A program made the translations under genes and the position numbers. The notes below the pieces were generated by a model. The model was not told the DNA's origin. It saw only the letters and a program-made list of their open reading frames with translations, and did no database searches. This document shows, in pieces, positions 36,221-46,599 of a stretch of 64,000 nt of DNA. The DNA is from Hydractinia symbiolongicarpus (Eukaryota > Cnidaria > Hydrozoa > Anthoathecata > Hydractiniidae): the NCBI RefSeq assembly GCF_029227915.1, contig NC_079876.1, positions 32,843,828 to 32,907,827 on the forward strand. The letters are read 5' to 3'. The stretch's first letter is position 1; each line of letters starts with the position of its first letter.

Positions 36221-37807
36221 TATAGTCATGTTTATCTTTAATTTAATTATCCTTTTTTCTACAGTTGAAAGGACCTTGGATTTCGAAATGGGCGAACAGG
36301 TTTAAGCACCCTCACGGGTGGGCCTTCGTTATGTGTATGATAAAATATGGTTATCGCCTATGTTTTGTCAAAAGAAAAATCGGTCTAGTTTGAAATATAA
36401 AGAATTTGTGGTATAAAGTATTGAGAAACTATTTTTCGAAGGTTGTTTTGAATGTCTAGGATTCCTTATTGTTGCAATCCATTAACTGCTGTAGAAAGAG
36501 AACAACTTTGTCTCTTTGTGGATCTATGTCAATAGTTATTTTGATTTTTTAAAATTTATATACGAAGACTTTATATCAAAGTATTCACGACGACGACCAA
36601 AAGTATTAAGAATTTCATGAAATTTTACTAATGGGTTCACTCAATCATTATTTTTTTGTTTCACCATTCTGATTAGCAAGCGCTTACTGCACATGATCCA
36701 AAGGCGTACTATGCATATGTATGCGGTAAAAATCTGCATGTAGCAAAGTTAAATATTAGAACGATCTTTTCCGAGCCAGACTTTGGATTTTTGTAGAGAA
36801 ATTCAGTTTCAAGTGGACAAAAATGGCAAATGGTTAAGAATTAACATTGATACCAAATTGATTGGATTTTTGTTACCTTGATTACTAGCACAAATCAAAT
36901 TCATTTTACATGCATGTAGTTGTAATGCAAATAGCATTTCACACATAGTAGGAAACGTAGCCGTAGGTTATATATATCGCACGACTTTTTACACAGTAGA
37001 TGTAAAGATTTGAGCATGATGGTATGAGATAAAAAAAGTTGACAGCTGACTGAACAACAAGTTATTATTTTGGAAAAGAATTGTTGTCTCTCCAAACGGT
37101 TTTAAATTAAAAAATAGAAAATGTATAAAAAGCGAAAGCATGCCATGGTTTTTAGATAATGCGAACGTGTCGAGGTTTATTGAAATAGGTAGCAGGAAAT
37201 TTCATTTGTACAAATTGGCGATTAAAATATGTTCAAATTTTAATATAACGTTGCAACCTTCTTGAATCCCAACTAAACTGAGTGACGCGATTTATAACTT
37301 TGTCAACACGAACAATTGGAATATTAACGATAAAACCTTGCGTAGATGTACGCAAAATTTGGTAACATTGATCGTTTCTCAGGTGACTTAAATACTGTAA
37401 ATGTGTTTGATGGTTTTGGGAAATTTATTTGTGTCTTTAATAATCTTAGGTTATTGTTGTAACACTTCGTCTCTCTTTGACACTCGTTGTATGCGATGCA
37501 CTCTTCATCAAAACACTATTTTCATGAAGAAATAATAACATTGCATGAATATCATTGCAGCTTGGCATAATTTTTGTCTGTCCAGTGTTTATATAATAAT
37601 TAGCACATTATGGAGCTTCATACCGCGCAGGCCTAGGCACTAGCATAGGGACAAATTTTGATTGTTTTAGGTGTTTTGCTGACGTCAGCAGTGCTTAAAC
37701 AGCATGAAAAGTGGCAGAGTTGAAATCCTGGTCAAAATAATGTATGGGAAATTAACAGATAATAAAATGCAGACTACCTATATAGAAGAAGAAAGTTAAC
37801 AGTCAAA
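36221..37807. other. Non-coding
   Basis: No gene. A hint of the dispersed motif GGGCGAACAGG...CACGGGTGGGCCTTCG occurs near 36285-36330. Nothing else that I can support. Confidence 0.4.
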
Positions 37808-38303
37808 GAGAACTGATAATTCGCCCGTAGCAGGATAGTTAGTCGACGCTTATACGGCTATAATACGGTGGAGATCTTTTTCGCTTAAATTTTTTTAATA
37901 TGTTTATATTGTAGTGTATGCTACTACGTCTTTTCAATGTTTTTTTCCATAAACCCAGCGTTGTCGTTTTAAGAGCATTCATAAATTGAATCAGCTAATT
38001 ATATATACGCTATATATAATTAGCAGTAACAACCGCCATATTTGTTATGAAGAAGCTGAGGCCATGCAGGGACAGCAATGTCGGTTAATTAACCGGTATC
38101 AGTTCGAAAATGAATATCTTTTATGCACAGTCGTTTCTTGTTATTTTTTTTATTATTTATTTTATTATCGAGGAAAAGTGTGGAAATTAAACAAATAAGA
38201 TCTCTACCGTATAATTAGCCGCACAAGCAGCTAATTTTACTGTATGTGCCGTATAATTCTTCTGCATGGCTAACTGTCCCGTGCAGGCTAATTATCAGTT
38301 CTC
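37808..38303. mobile_element. MITE with long imperfect TIRs
   Basis: About 496 bp. The left end GAGAACTGATAATTCGCCCG matches the reverse complement of the right end, and imperfect inversion continues about 100 bp inward (GGATAGTTAG against CTAACTGTCC; GGTGGAGATCTT against AAGATCTCTACC). No clear target duplication, so the superfamily is unknown. Confidence 0.6.
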
Positions 38304-38319
38304 CCTTACTGGTTAAGTT

Positions 38320-38894
38320 ATGATTATGGCGGGAATTATATGCAATTCTGTACACATTAGAAACATTCAAAACCATATTGAAAGGAAAAATTATAAATTG
38401 GAAATCGACAATTTCGCAGCTACTATAATAACAAAATCAGGTAGTGCAAAATCCCTGCTACAAGAAATAGCTGAACGTATTTTCAAAATCGGTTTTGATT
38501 ATTCTATCGATATCAATATATCATGGATATCATATCATGAAAAGAAAATCGTTTGGCAGATAAAATAAGTAAATATTTTGACTACGATGATTGACAAACT
38601 ACAGAAATGTGTTTCAATACACTGAACAGATTATGGGGCCCCCTGACAATTGACCGATATGCAGGTCACGAGAATGCGAAAACGCCAACATTTAATTCAC
38701 GATTTTGGTGTCCCAGAACAGCGATTTTCGATGCGTCCACTGTCGCGTTGGGAAATGAAAATAATTACTTAGTCCCGCCTACGTCATTAGTGAGAAGAAC
38801 TTTAAGTCACATGGAAGCGTCGAAAGCCATAGGTGTGCTAGTTGTTCCATTTTGTTCCATCAAAGACAGTAATTTTATGACGGTTACATCATGA
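38320..38894 (+). pseudogene. RNase H-like/C-terminal Pol fragment of a tyrosine-recombinase retroelement
   Basis: Two frames with a stop between them. The first part (EIDNFAATIITKSGSAKSLLQ... then INISWISYHEK) matches the layout of the RNase H tail in DIRS-like Pol. The second (LWGPLTIDRYAGHENAKTPTF, FWCPRTAIFDAST, ENNYLVPPTSLVRRTL) matches the conserved block that follows RNase H in these elements. The RT core is absent upstream, so the copy is 5'-deleted. The recombinase gene of the same element follows at 39241. Confidence 0.65.
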
Positions 38895-39240
38895 ATTGTT
38901 ACGAAATATATAGGTCAGCAGGATTGCAGATCCCTACTGCTGGGGAAACACAATCGTGAAAAGTGTAAACAGAGGGCAGACCAGCTCAGTTTAAGGGGAA
39001 GGTAACATTAGCAGAAGTGCAGATGGCTACTGGATATTAACTTTGGTTCGCTTAACCAATTTTTTTAAGTAATGTAGAATCAGCAAGAATGCAGATGTCT
39101 ACTGCGCATTGAAACGACTGTATTAGGATTATATGTTGTCTGTTGTGCAAAACGTAATAAAATTAGCAGGATTGCTTAGTTTAACAAGGTTGGTTAGCAG
39201 AATTGCAAAAGGCAGGGGTTGTACTAAAAGATGAGTGTAA

Positions 39241-40250
39241 ATGCATAATAATTATATTTATCCTCTGAATTTAGACTTTGTCAAATCTTACGTTGAAAAA
39301 CAAACTCCTGGAAATGCCAATAAAGAGCTTAAAGTACTAGCTGATCAAATTCCAAGTGTTTTGGGAAAATGCCGAGAACCAAATACTTTAAAGAAGTATA
39401 CTTGTTATTTTTACCTTTGGAAAGATTGGGCCGAGCGCTACTCTTAAAAATGTTTCCCAGCCGACGAATTCCAGGTGGCATTATTTCTGTTGAGTTTTAT
39501 AAAGGTGATGCGTCTGTTAGTACAATCGAAAGCTGTTTCTATGCCACAAAATTTCACCACAACATCATTTCATGTCATGATTCTTGCGCAGCTACTATCG
39601 TTAAAAACATGCTTGAGGCGGCAAAGAAAATAAAGAAGCAACAAGTGAAGAAGACAGATCCTATAACAGTAGAACATCTTAATTCGATTTTTAATTATTT
39701 GGGAGGTGAAAATGCTGATTTAAAGAATTTAAGAACACTAGCGATATGCTTGATAGGATTTAGTGGCTTCTTAAGATTTAATGAAATTGTGAACTAAGTC
39801 GATCTGACATCATTTTCTTTAACACGTACATGACACTTTTCATTAGCAAAAGCAAAACCGACGTTTATAGGAAAGGTTCAACAGTGTTTATTGCATAAAA
39901 TAATTCTGTGTGTTTAGTAAAAGCAGAAATTGTTGAAAATTCGGAAAAAAATATTTTTCGAGCAATAACCGCAGGAAATAAACAGTCCCTGAGAAAAACA
40001 AACAAACCTATCTCGTACACGAGAGCAAGAGAAATTTTTATAGAAGTGATTAAGGATATAGGCTTAGATCCAAGAAATTTCGGATTACACAGCCTTCGTT
40101 CAGGCGGTGCATCTGCAGCAGCTAACAGTGGATTAATGATCGGTTGTTCAAACGACATGGACGTTAGAAGTCAGACCAGGAAAAAGACGGGTATGCTGAG
40201 GATAACATAAGTGCTTTACTCTCTGTATCTCAGACATTAGGACTTTGAAA
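39241..40250 (+). pseudogene. Tyrosine recombinase (YR) of a DIRS-like element, decayed
   Basis: The frame changes several times (near 39440, 39795 and 40133) and has in-frame stops. Visible in order: an N-terminal SAM-like part (NTLKKYTCYFYLWKDWAER), AIESCFYATKF-type helix, RTLAICLIGFSGFLRFNEIV with the first catalytic arginine, an ISKSKTDVYR strand, ISYTRAREIF, GLHSLRSGGASAAAN (the HxxR pair), then DRLFKRHGR followed by a TAG where tryptophan is expected, and DGYAEDN with the likely nucleophile tyrosine. Such recombinases insert the circular DNA copy of DIRS-type elements. The family call is secure; DIRS versus a related YR group is less so. Confidence 0.75.
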
Positions 40251-40790
40251 TTACCCCTACTTTTAAGCACAGAATACCGAAGATGATTCCACTCACTAAA
40301 TTTTATTTCTCGAATAACATCCTAAGTCTTGAAGAGATTACGTAGACAATAAGGCTCTTATTTTCGGTTGAACAAAGTGAATAAGAAAGCAATGTAACTT
40401 ATTTTCGTAGTATTCGAGGCAAGTTACGCATGCGCCTGATAGCACATGCTTGAAAAGAGCTTTCCCACCCATTTTTACTCACAAGTCAATTCTATTCGTA
40501 TGGGTTAGACGACCCGCTCACCCTCCCTTGTAAGTTGAGGAAATTACTCAGAAAGTAATATTAAGATTGGCTGAGTGACATAGAATCTTATACCTATCTA
40601 TACGGTTTCTTCCGGAAAAATAAGTGAGTAATAGATTAGTAATAGAATAGTTTAAAAGTCAATAATGAATGATAGCACTACGAAAAATAGTAAAAATTGG
40701 TCCAGCGTGAGAAACTGCGTGACTTCTTTTAAAAATGTCAGAAATATATGGGCATTTGGAGTAACGTTAGAATGTGGTATCTAAAGGGCA
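40251..40790. other. Non-coding, probable 3' part of the YR element
   Basis: No frame seen. Terminal repeats of the element were not identified. Confidence 0.35.
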
Positions 40791-40799
40791 GTTAACAGT

Positions 40800-40990
40800 C
40801 AGCGCATTTGTCAATACAGCGCACAATCCGTGGGCTCCATCTGGGAGCGTAAAGCCGCTCCATTTGCAATCGTAAAATCGCACAATTTGCGAGCGTAAAC
40901 CGGTCAATTTGCGAGTGTATAACCGCTCAATTTGCGAGCGTGTAACCGCTCAATTTGCGAGCGGAAAACCATTCAATTTGGGAGCTTAAA
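40800..40990. repeat. 23-bp minisatellite
   Basis: Units of the form CAATTTGCGAGCGTGTAACCGCT repeat with 23-bp spacing (CAATTTG at 40928, 40951 and 40974), with about seven units, the outer ones diverged. Confidence 0.85.
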
Positions 40991-41143
40991 ACCACAAAAA
41001 GCATCTAGAAAATTTAACATTGCTGTGAAAAGGAAATCAGTCTTATCAGTTCTGTTCCTGATTTTCCTCTCAACCTTTTTAATAGTTTGTCTCAGGTATC
41101 CATTTGCAAGTAAGGCGTTGTTTATATGAGAGAACTCTTTCTT

Positions 41144-41602
41144 TCAGTTATTCTCTCCACTGACTACATTGACTGCCCTGTCCAGTAATGACACTACACT
41201 TTCTTTGCAGGACATTTGGTGATTAGATGTGTAGTTGAGATATTGATCAGTATGAGTTGGTTTGCGGTATACTGATACTGATAAGTTACCACCGTTGCGA
41301 GACACTAGCGTGTCTAAGAAAGGAAGCGTAACGTTCTTCCCGTATTCAACTGTAAATTGAATCTTTGGGTGCAAATTACTAACATGTTAATGAAATGCGC
41401 TTAGATGTGCTCTTTTAATTATTAAAACGACGTCATCCACAAATCTTTTGCAAACTCTTGGAGCGTGATCTGCAGTTGTTAAGGCTGTAGTCTCACCAGC
41501 CTGCATATATATTTCAGCTACCTCAGAGGAAGTTGGGCCACCCATAGCCACACCGTCAGTTTGCGTAAAGAAGTTACCGTCAAATAAGCACAACTTCGAC
41601 AA
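41144..41602 (-). pseudogene. Penelope-like element reverse transcriptase fragment
   Basis: The minus frame carries TDGVAMGGPTSSEVAEIYM, CKRFVDDVVLI (the RT catalytic aspartates), then LHPKIQFTVEY, LPFLDTLVSRN and SVYRKPTHTDQYL, the diagnostic run of Penelope-like RTs. One in-frame TAA lies near 41387. The frame stops soon after a short LLDRAV stretch, so the C-terminal RT and any GIY-YIG endonuclease are missing. The sequence upstream to 41830 is open on the same strand but shows no RT motif. Confidence 0.8.
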
Positions 41603-41949
41603 AGGACATTAGTTTGTCTATAGGGATATATATGTACTTTATTCATTCCCTATTTCACCCGAGAATATTGTGTTGCTCATTGTAACGGCATAAAATATTT
41701 TGAAACTTTCATTTTTAGGAACCTGCAGGAAATCCTTTTTCCCGTCTTTTCGGAAATGATGGATCACTTGAGACATAAAATTAATGGCCATTTGACTGAA
41801 AAGGTAAACATACAACAAATTTTGTGTCACATAAATAGTGCGTATTTTTCAAGAGTTTTTCTCTTATTTATAAAATCTGGTTCTACTGGTTTGAAAGAAT
41901 CTGAGAGCCAGTTTACGCGTCAGGTGGCAGAGACGATGATGCACAGTGA

Positions 41950-42207
41950 AAAGACGGCAGGGTAAAGACGTCAACATCAGTTGGCAGTAAAGCAATACTT
42001 GAGCACTTCTATGGTTTATGTAAAAAACCTTCGCCAAGTAATGCATTACCAAATGCACGCAACTTATCACCTAGGAAAAGGTGGAATGACAAGGAGCTAA
42101 ATCCGCTAAACAGTATATTTGGAAATGACTTACATCTTATAAGCAAAAAAAGAAATCTAGAAAAAATGGACAAATTAGATCTGCAGGCGTCACCAAAGCA
42201 AAAATGA
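41950..42207 (+). CDS. Open frame without start codon, unrecognised
   Basis: 85 codons bounded by TGA at 41947 and TGA at 42205. The content is protein-like and basic (PNARNLSPRKRWNDKELNPL, KKRNLEKMDKL). It could be a last exon or a fragment of a mobile-element protein. No ATG at the front and no family match. Confidence 0.25.
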   Translation, partial: KDGRVKTSTSVGSKAILEHFYGLCKKPSPSNALPNARNLSPRKRWNDKELNPLNSIFGNDLHLISKKRNLEKMDKLDLQASPKQK

Positions 42208-43240
42208 AGCAAAAGTGAGTAGCTTGACAAGGTATAAAGGGCACAGATCTAAGATATGTATATATCTGTGTTTAATCAGAGAAAGCGTTTTTTGGCGTTC
42301 TCGTGGAAAAGTACGTAAAAGTTTTCTTTCTTTTTTGGCAATCAAAAAGTTGGATAACTCTATATGAGTAACTATTAGCATCTTTTCCCTGTAGTATGTA
42401 TGTTGCGTGCGAAAATATATAACCCATTTTTAGATACAAGAAAAATAGTTTTTCGATGTCATAACTCAGGAAAATGTTTTTAAATCCCGACGAAACCTTT
42501 ACGGCACTCAAATTAGCCCCATTTCCTGTTTGTAATATAATTGTTGATTCTGTTTGTTTAAGTGTACGTTTCACACTCGTGTCACTATTATAATTCCTCA
42601 TTAAATTGTATTTAAACTAGTACTATTTCAAGAAAGTCACTGTGATCGGAGCATGACGAACATCTGCTGACTACGAGAGAAGAAAAATGTATTAAGAGGG
42701 GTCCGCTTACTCCTGATATAATTGAGAACGAGTTAAACATTGTGAGAATTCAAAAAAGTTTACCACAACATAAAACCGTGCAAGAGTGAATTATGAAAGA
42801 GCTTAAAGAAGCAAAAAACACTAACATTTATTATCAACAATCGTGTTGAAACTTTATTTTCATTTTTTGTTTTTTGTGTATGATGATGGAGTGACAAAAC
42901 AGCTGGCTGTTGCGATATAATTTGTCTAATGACAGCTGGTTAATTATTATCCAGGTTGTAACCCTCTGAAGATTCTGCATAATAGCAAAACCCTTCCTTT
43001 TAACAAGGACTCTCTTAGGAAAAATACAATGACCATTAAACAGGACGCGTAAAACAGTGGTATAGCACAAAACACTAAAAAAACATACATATAAAGACAA
43101 AAAACAAATAAAGACAACACACAATACAATTAGGCAATTCAAACTGAATTAATAGGCACACGTGAAATAAATAAAAATTATTATGACAAAACTATACTAT
43201 AAATCTTAGAATAATTTCTAACGGAACAAATGCAAACTAG
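42208..43240. other. Non-coding
   Basis: No gene I can support. Minus-strand frames at 42272-42601 and 42834-43142 have no recognisable motif. 42650-42830 on the plus strand reads like broken coding sequence, but with stops. Confidence 0.35.
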
Positions 43241-43246
43241 AGCAGG

Positions 43247-43334
43247 CAACGATCTGTGCGCCAGGAGTTGTGAACCTGGCTGTAGCTTTACACATGTTAA
43301 AGGCGCCTAACACTTAGCCTTACACAGATCATTG
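43247..43334. other. Candidate structured element, copy 1
   Basis: An 88-nt stretch that can fold. The outer stem is CAACGATCTGTG with CACAGATCATTG (one mismatch); inside is GCCAGG...CCTGGC around the loop TTGTGA; a further possible hairpin is CTTTA-CACATGT-TAAAG. A homologous stretch at 45273-45363 keeps the loops but has different, still pairing, stem bases. It lies in the 3' module downstream (minus sense) of a USP fragment. Confidence 0.5.
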
Positions 43335-43372
43335 CTGCGGTGGGTCAACCTTATGACAGTACCAACCATGAC

Positions 43373-43425
43373 TGGGGTGATGTGCGTGGGCGTCAAGCCA
43401 CAAAGACAAGACAAAAAGTCTAGCC
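43373..43425. repeat. 3'-module unit, copy 1
   Basis: GACTGGGGTGATGTGCGTGG followed by CAAAGACAAGAC, a diverged form of the unit at 45458-45495 and of the four tandem units at 48232-48570. Confidence 0.5.
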
Positions 43426-43689
43426 CCTTAAGTACTTTAAGATAAGCCTCGTGTATTTTGTAAGTACCAATTAGTTTTATTTGTCAAAATAGCTTTCTGA
43501 CACCACCAGCTATGTGTACAGCGTTTTCTTCTGGGGTCTCTGTGGCCCGAAAAAAGGCTGGAGAGAGGTTAATACGAACATCTCATATCAATGTCAATAT
43601 CAATATTGATATTATTTTGAAATTGGCTGCAAAATCCCTAAAATATTTTATAGTATCGACTATTTTATTTTAACTTTTAGATGTTGAGT

Positions 43690-44170
43690 CAGTGGAAAAC
43701 AAAGGTAAGAAATTTTTTTTTAATGTAACGAAGAAAAAGTCATCATTCCTAAATATATTTTGTTACAAGTTATGTTCTCAATTATTACATTTACCATAGT
43801 AAATTTTTTTGAGACAACTAAATTTTGGTAAAACCACATTATTTCTTTGTTTAGATTACCTAACATGGAAACAGTTTCGTGCATATAGAAAAAATCATCC
43901 AGGCCCTACAAGGAAAAGAAGCTTTAAAGCCTGGACCTCCAAAGGAGGTCAAGACCACAAAAATTTTAAATGGGAAAAAAGGGAGAAAAAAATACCACAC
44001 CATCCACCACAACACCGATACCAACCACCACAACACCGATACCAACCCTACCAACCTCCACCCACGTATTCCGCTAGAAACCTTGTAATTCAAATAAATC
44101 AGGGTAGCACCGAACAAAAGTTTAATTAGGTGCTCCATAAATAATTGTTTGTAACTAAACATGCGAAAAG
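43690..44170. other. Non-coding, with a 21-bp tandem repeat
   Basis: CACCACAACACCGATACCAAC is repeated at about 44004-44050, giving artefactual Pro/Gln/Tyr-rich frames. No gene seen. Confidence 0.45.
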
Positions 44171-44340
44171 GAGGTGCTAATATTAATGCAAGCGTTGCGA
44201 GTAGTGCAGGTCTTCACACAAGTGTTGAATAATCTACCAAGAAATTAAAGGTTAAAGACAACTCTGGTATGAGATTCTCAAGAATCTCTAGGGCATCTTA
44301 CTGAGAGAACGGATTAAAAGCAGCGCCCCTTGCATTGTAG
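44171..44340 (-). pseudogene. USP fragment C
   Basis: About 170 bp closely match 49132-49300, which encodes the QQDALEILEYLIPEL part of a ubiquitin-specific protease. It carries an in-frame stop (TTACTG in place of TTGTTG at the QQD site) and a small deletion. Nothing of the Cys or His box is present. It is too short and broken to act, but useful as a third co-oriented USP piece in 5.5 kb. Confidence 0.75.
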
Positions 44341-44344
44341 AGGT

Positions 44345-45270
44345 TACGCTTGCGGAATCATACATCTGGTTGGCTTGACAATTTTTCAATTGAGGAATGA
44401 GATAAGCCACTTAACAATGCTCAAGATAATGTCACAAAAATGAAATTGAAATATGATGAAAGAAAGAAAGCCGTTATTGAAAAGAAACACAACAAACTGG
44501 TTCACAGAATAAGAAAAGAGATGCTGAAGCTAAACTCAACATGAAAAAATAGGAATTATTAACGCATTACAAAGCCTAAAAGATAAAGCATGGTTATCTG
44601 TTGAGGATGCTTCCAATAAATTACAAAGTTTTAGTAAAAGATACATCATCTGCAGGATGTGAAGGTACCTCCAATATGTTGCCAGAGTGAGAAGAATGAA
44701 AATTACAAAGTGCACGCACAATGATAAACTCGACCAGTTAAGTCTTAATATTTAAAATCTAGGGGTTTTGCTCCTCTAAAAATATGTTCATATAATAGAA
44801 CACAACTCTTTCTTTTCCAAGGATAAAATTGGCACAAAAATTGCAAAAACAAACAGACAGAGAAAGAGAGAGAAGGACAAGACTTCTTTAAAGGGCACAA
44901 GGGTTTCGCCTCATATTCCTGAACCAAGGTACCCAAAATGTCTAGCTGAGTCATGAATTGATGAAAAGGTTTACAATACAGCAAGCTGCACTAAAGTATC
45001 TCGTCTACAGGGACGGTTGGTGTAAATAAAATTGGGCTTAGGCTTCCAGACGTTGCTGAATACACTTTCTTGCTTATTACAAGCATGAGTACTGTCCAAC
45101 TTGGACCTATAACTATTCTCTGAGAAAATCGTAAAGAGAAAAAACAATCCTTCAATCACCAACAATACAACACAAGACAGAGCTAACAACATAAACGGAC
45201 TGGTTACAGAACATACACAAATAGAAAAAATGTATATCTCAAAAGTATATAATATAAAAAAGAATTATAT
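44345..45270. other. Non-coding spacer
   Basis: The plus strand at 44403-44552 has a short lysine-rich open stretch (KMKLKYDERKKAVIEKK) with no start. Nothing else supported. Confidence 0.35.
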
Positions 45271-45272
45271 AA

Positions 45273-45363
45273 CAACCCTCCTGTGCGCCAGAACTTGTGA
45301 CTCTGGCTGTAGCTTTCCACATGTGTTACAGGGCCCCAACACTCAGCCTTAAACAGGAGGTTG
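45273..45363. other. Candidate structured element, copy 2
   Basis: Homologue of 43247-43334. Outer stem CAACCCTCCTGT with ACAGGAGGTTG (one bulged C); inner stem GCCAGA with TCTGGC around the loop CTTGTGA. Compared with copy 1, stem bases change on both sides while the loops TTGTGA and GCTGTAGCTTT and the CACATGT word stay. Confidence 0.5.
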
Positions 45364-45708
45364 TCATGACAGGACCAGCCTGTACATATTTTGACTAAGG
45401 ACAGCAGGGTTGTCAAGCCTAAAGACCAAGTTAGTAAACTTGGGCACCTTACTGAACTGGGGTAATAAGTGGGGTCGTTACACCCAAAGACAAGCTGAAA
45501 GCAAACCCTCTTGCTAAGCTTCTTTTAAGTTACCAGAGAAGAGTGAGCAGAACTCATTACCCTCTGGGTATTGACGGTAAACTGGTTCGAATGAACTAGC
45601 TGGGGTAATACAAAACCGCTCGGATTTACCTTTTCCTCCCCCATGGCCCTGGAAGTACAGGTTTTATAAACGTAATGATAAATGTAAGAGAAAGAAAGAA
45701 AAAGCGGA

Positions 45709-46590
45709 TCAACAGCGAACGTAACACAGAATATAACATGAATTGTTGTTGAGAATAGGTAGAGAGCATTTGCAAACCGCGCTATCGTTGCAGTGGTACC
45801 AAGAATTTGTGGCAGGATCCTTAACATAAGCCAAAAAATGACTTGCGGCTAACGTACCAGAGTGATTAATTGTTGCTAACAATGAGTAGTTCTGATTAAA
45901 CATTGTATCCGTATCGCTGACCAGAGCTAGTTGCAGGAGAGAGTCACGTAAAGAAACACATTCAACAACTCTGTTTTCTTTCACCAGATGTTCATCATGT
46001 TTCAAAAACCTTTTAAGATGCAGGAATAAGATTTCACTACTCCTGCTGATTTGCGTTTCTCTAGTACTCCCTCTATGTGCAAAGAATTGCGGACAAAACC
46101 ACTTGTTTCCATCGGTTAGAATTTCCGGTTCTAAAAATTTGCTGACACAAGACTGGATTTTAGATGTCATTGGCAGTGTTAAAATGTCCTGCATTTCGAG
46201 ATTTACCGAGGTGCACAGGTGCAGGTGTTACAGCTTACAGAAATTGAGATTTCAGTTGAGATTTTATCTGCAGTGCGTCTTAAGTGCGTCCGAAACCACA
46301 ATCAAAATCTCTACATCTTGCTGATTATTAAATTGGAAGTCCACTTTCCCATCAGAGTGCATTTGACGTTCAAGGGCCCAGAGAAAATTGGAAGGGTCAA
46401 AAGGTGACAATGATTGCTTCAGCTTCGCCATGTTAAGCGAAATAGACCTCGCAATAGGTGACAAATGAAACGATTCTCACCTACTTTGGCACCAGTGTTG
46501 GAATGGTACTTAATACTTGCAAAATGGCGTTGGCGTAACAAGTGTTGCCTTTGTTAAAAAAACGATGTTTTTATATACACAAATTGATTG
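45709..46590 (-). pseudogene. USP-type deubiquitinase domain, copy A
   Basis: Cys box FFNKGNTCYANAILQVL (cysteine codon 46538-46540), QQD block FNNQQDVEILIVVSDAL, a zinc-type cysteine pair CNTCTC, SSEILFLHLKRFLKHDEHLV, and a His box INHSGTLAASHFLAYV...WYHCNDSAV ending YILCYV. This is the full order of a ubiquitin-specific protease (C19 family) catalytic domain, which removes ubiquitin from proteins. Stops after VPK near 46490, frameshifts near 46264 and 46200, and a lost second zinc cysteine (FCPQFF) show it is broken. It begins one homopolymer base out of frame after the REL linker of the LINE. It is clearly diverged from copy B, so the two are not a recent duplicate pair. Confidence 0.85.
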
Positions 46591-46599
46591 AGTGTCATT

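Noticed and set aside
41639-41830. N-terminal part of the Penelope-like RT
   Set aside because: Open on the right strand, but none of the expected RT motifs are seen and a stop separates it.
43247-43334. tRNA or tRNA-derived SINE reading of the foldable element
   Set aside because: One 7-nt loop on a 5-bp stem can be drawn, but the T-arm and the invariant tRNA bases and Pol III boxes are not present, and copy 2 does not keep that stem.
44004-44050. Proline/Gln/Tyr-rich protein frame
   Set aside because: Built from a 21-bp tandem repeat; flanking codons give no family signal.
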